Shown: positions 63,566-64,000 of the stretch, one piece after another
Layout: each line of letters begins with the position of its first letter
Position numbering within the stretch: position 1 is the first letter of the stretch
NCBI GenBank assembly: GCA_015099395.1
Contig: AP024096.1
Coordinates: forward strand, 7,481,485 to 7,545,484
Source of the DNA: Ktedonobacteria bacterium brp13
GTDB lineage: Bacteria; Chloroflexota; Ktedonobacteria; Ktedonobacterales; Ktedonobacteraceae
Direction of reading: 5' to 3'
Length of the DNA stretch: 64,000 bases
Position numbers and translations under genes: made by a program
The notes under the pieces: model-generated
The model's input: the letters and a program-made list of their open reading frames with translations, nothing else
Database searches by the model: none
Told to the model about the DNA's origin: nothing

Positions 63566-64000
63566 TTAAAACTGGATGCCAAGATGCAATAGTACCTCAG
63601 CTGCGCTAAGTTGTGCAAACCAATATCCTAGTAGCTCTGAAGCTTTAAATGGTTGTGCCTCTTCCCCATTATCAAAAGCCTTGTTGATTTGTCGCATCAG
63701 TTTGTTATTACTTGTAACCGTCGAATATTCAACTTCTATATCTAATAATCCATAGTTTACCCCAAATAATAAAGCATCTTTAGTTACAGAATTAAAGCTT
63801 TCCACACGTTGAGGTAGTTTAATTAAAGTTTGCGGGTTTTCTCGTATCAGGCGGTGTAAGCCGTAATTTTTATTATGTTTAATTATGACAGCTCTTGTAT
63901 TAGATTGAAGTACAAGAGGCAAGCAAACAAAGATGAGGGGGTAGAGCAGTTTTTCTTGACTTAAAGAATTGTATGAGCTAGTAAATTTACTTAGTAAGCA
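63566..64000 (-). CDS. ABC-three-component middle-component-like protein, 5' end outside the window
   Basis: The frame stays open to the right edge, with 144 codons visible and no start. SLSQEKLLYPLIFVCLPLVLQSNTRAVI, then VESFNSVTKDALLFGVNYGLL and the LGYWFAQLSAAEVLLHLGIQF end fit the small middle components found before DUF3732 ATPases. In such systems this protein links the ATPase to a variable effector, which would lie to the right. The assignment relies on layout and remembered family pattern. Confidence 0.7.
   Translation of the reverse strand, partial: CLLSKFTSSYNSLSQEKLLYPLIFVCLPLVLQSNTRAVIIKHNKNYGLHRLIRENPQTLIKLPQRVESFNSVTKDALLFGVNYGLLDIEVEYSTVTSNNKLMRQINKAFDNGEEAQPFKASELLGYWFAQLSAAEVLLHLGIQF

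Overview
The window looks like an accessory replicon, or a large integrated conjugative element, of a Ktedonobacteria-like member of the Chloroflexota. The clues are a fused response-regulator/thioredoxin-reductase-like gene, NACHT-HEAT and TIR-propeller proteins, a plasmid-type housekeeping set and a dense load of insertion sequences. The assignment rests on remembered family distributions and is an inference. No rRNA, tRNA or CRISPR array was seen.

Left part (1-6.5 kb, minus strand): a type IV secretion locus. A TrbL/VirB6-like membrane protein, a small VirB2-like two-helix protein and a VirB4-like ATPase (running off the left edge) are split apart by an IS1341-type tnpB and by an unknown gene lying between two 149-bp MITEs. 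A NACHT ATPase with about 18 near-identical 31-residue HEAT repeats follows (7.1-11 kb), then a truncated duplicate of its 5' end, a DDE transposase, a frameshifted HTH gene and an IS701 transposase. From 16.3 to 21.2 kb the DNA is mostly debris: direct repeats, a decayed VirB2-like copy, foldback elements and a frameshifted tnpB, with two small intact genes.

At 21,261-25,420 there is a 4.16-kb element bounded by 108-bp inverted repeats (107/108 identical) and a 5-bp direct repeat. It carries only two genes: a TnsA-like nuclease fused to a TnsB-like helix-turn-helix region, and a TIR-domain protein with a membrane segment and a long beta-propeller. This is the strongest candidate for an undescribed mobile immune-type unit.

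From 26.5 to 53 kb nearly everything reads on the plus strand and looks like the replicon's core: PP2C phosphatase, primase-polymerase N-terminal protein, TrxR-like gene (broken by an IS4 element with a 12-bp target duplication), WD40 proteins (one broken by an IS3 element), a flavin oxidoreductase, an excisionase-like protein, a DUF1257/DUF2997/Ycf46-like AAA cluster, a DUF3150-like protein, a DNA polymerase III beta clamp, CsrA and a series of small unknown proteins. Many have strong AAGGAG ribosome binding sites and are separated by rho-independent terminators.

Right part (54-64 kb): a frameshifted transposase next to a truncated OmpR-type DNA-binding domain, an arsR-arsD-arsA arsenic operon without a visible pump, a membrane-anchored Ser/Thr kinase, and a DUF3732 ATPase with its small partner (an ABC-three-component-type locus) running off the right edge.
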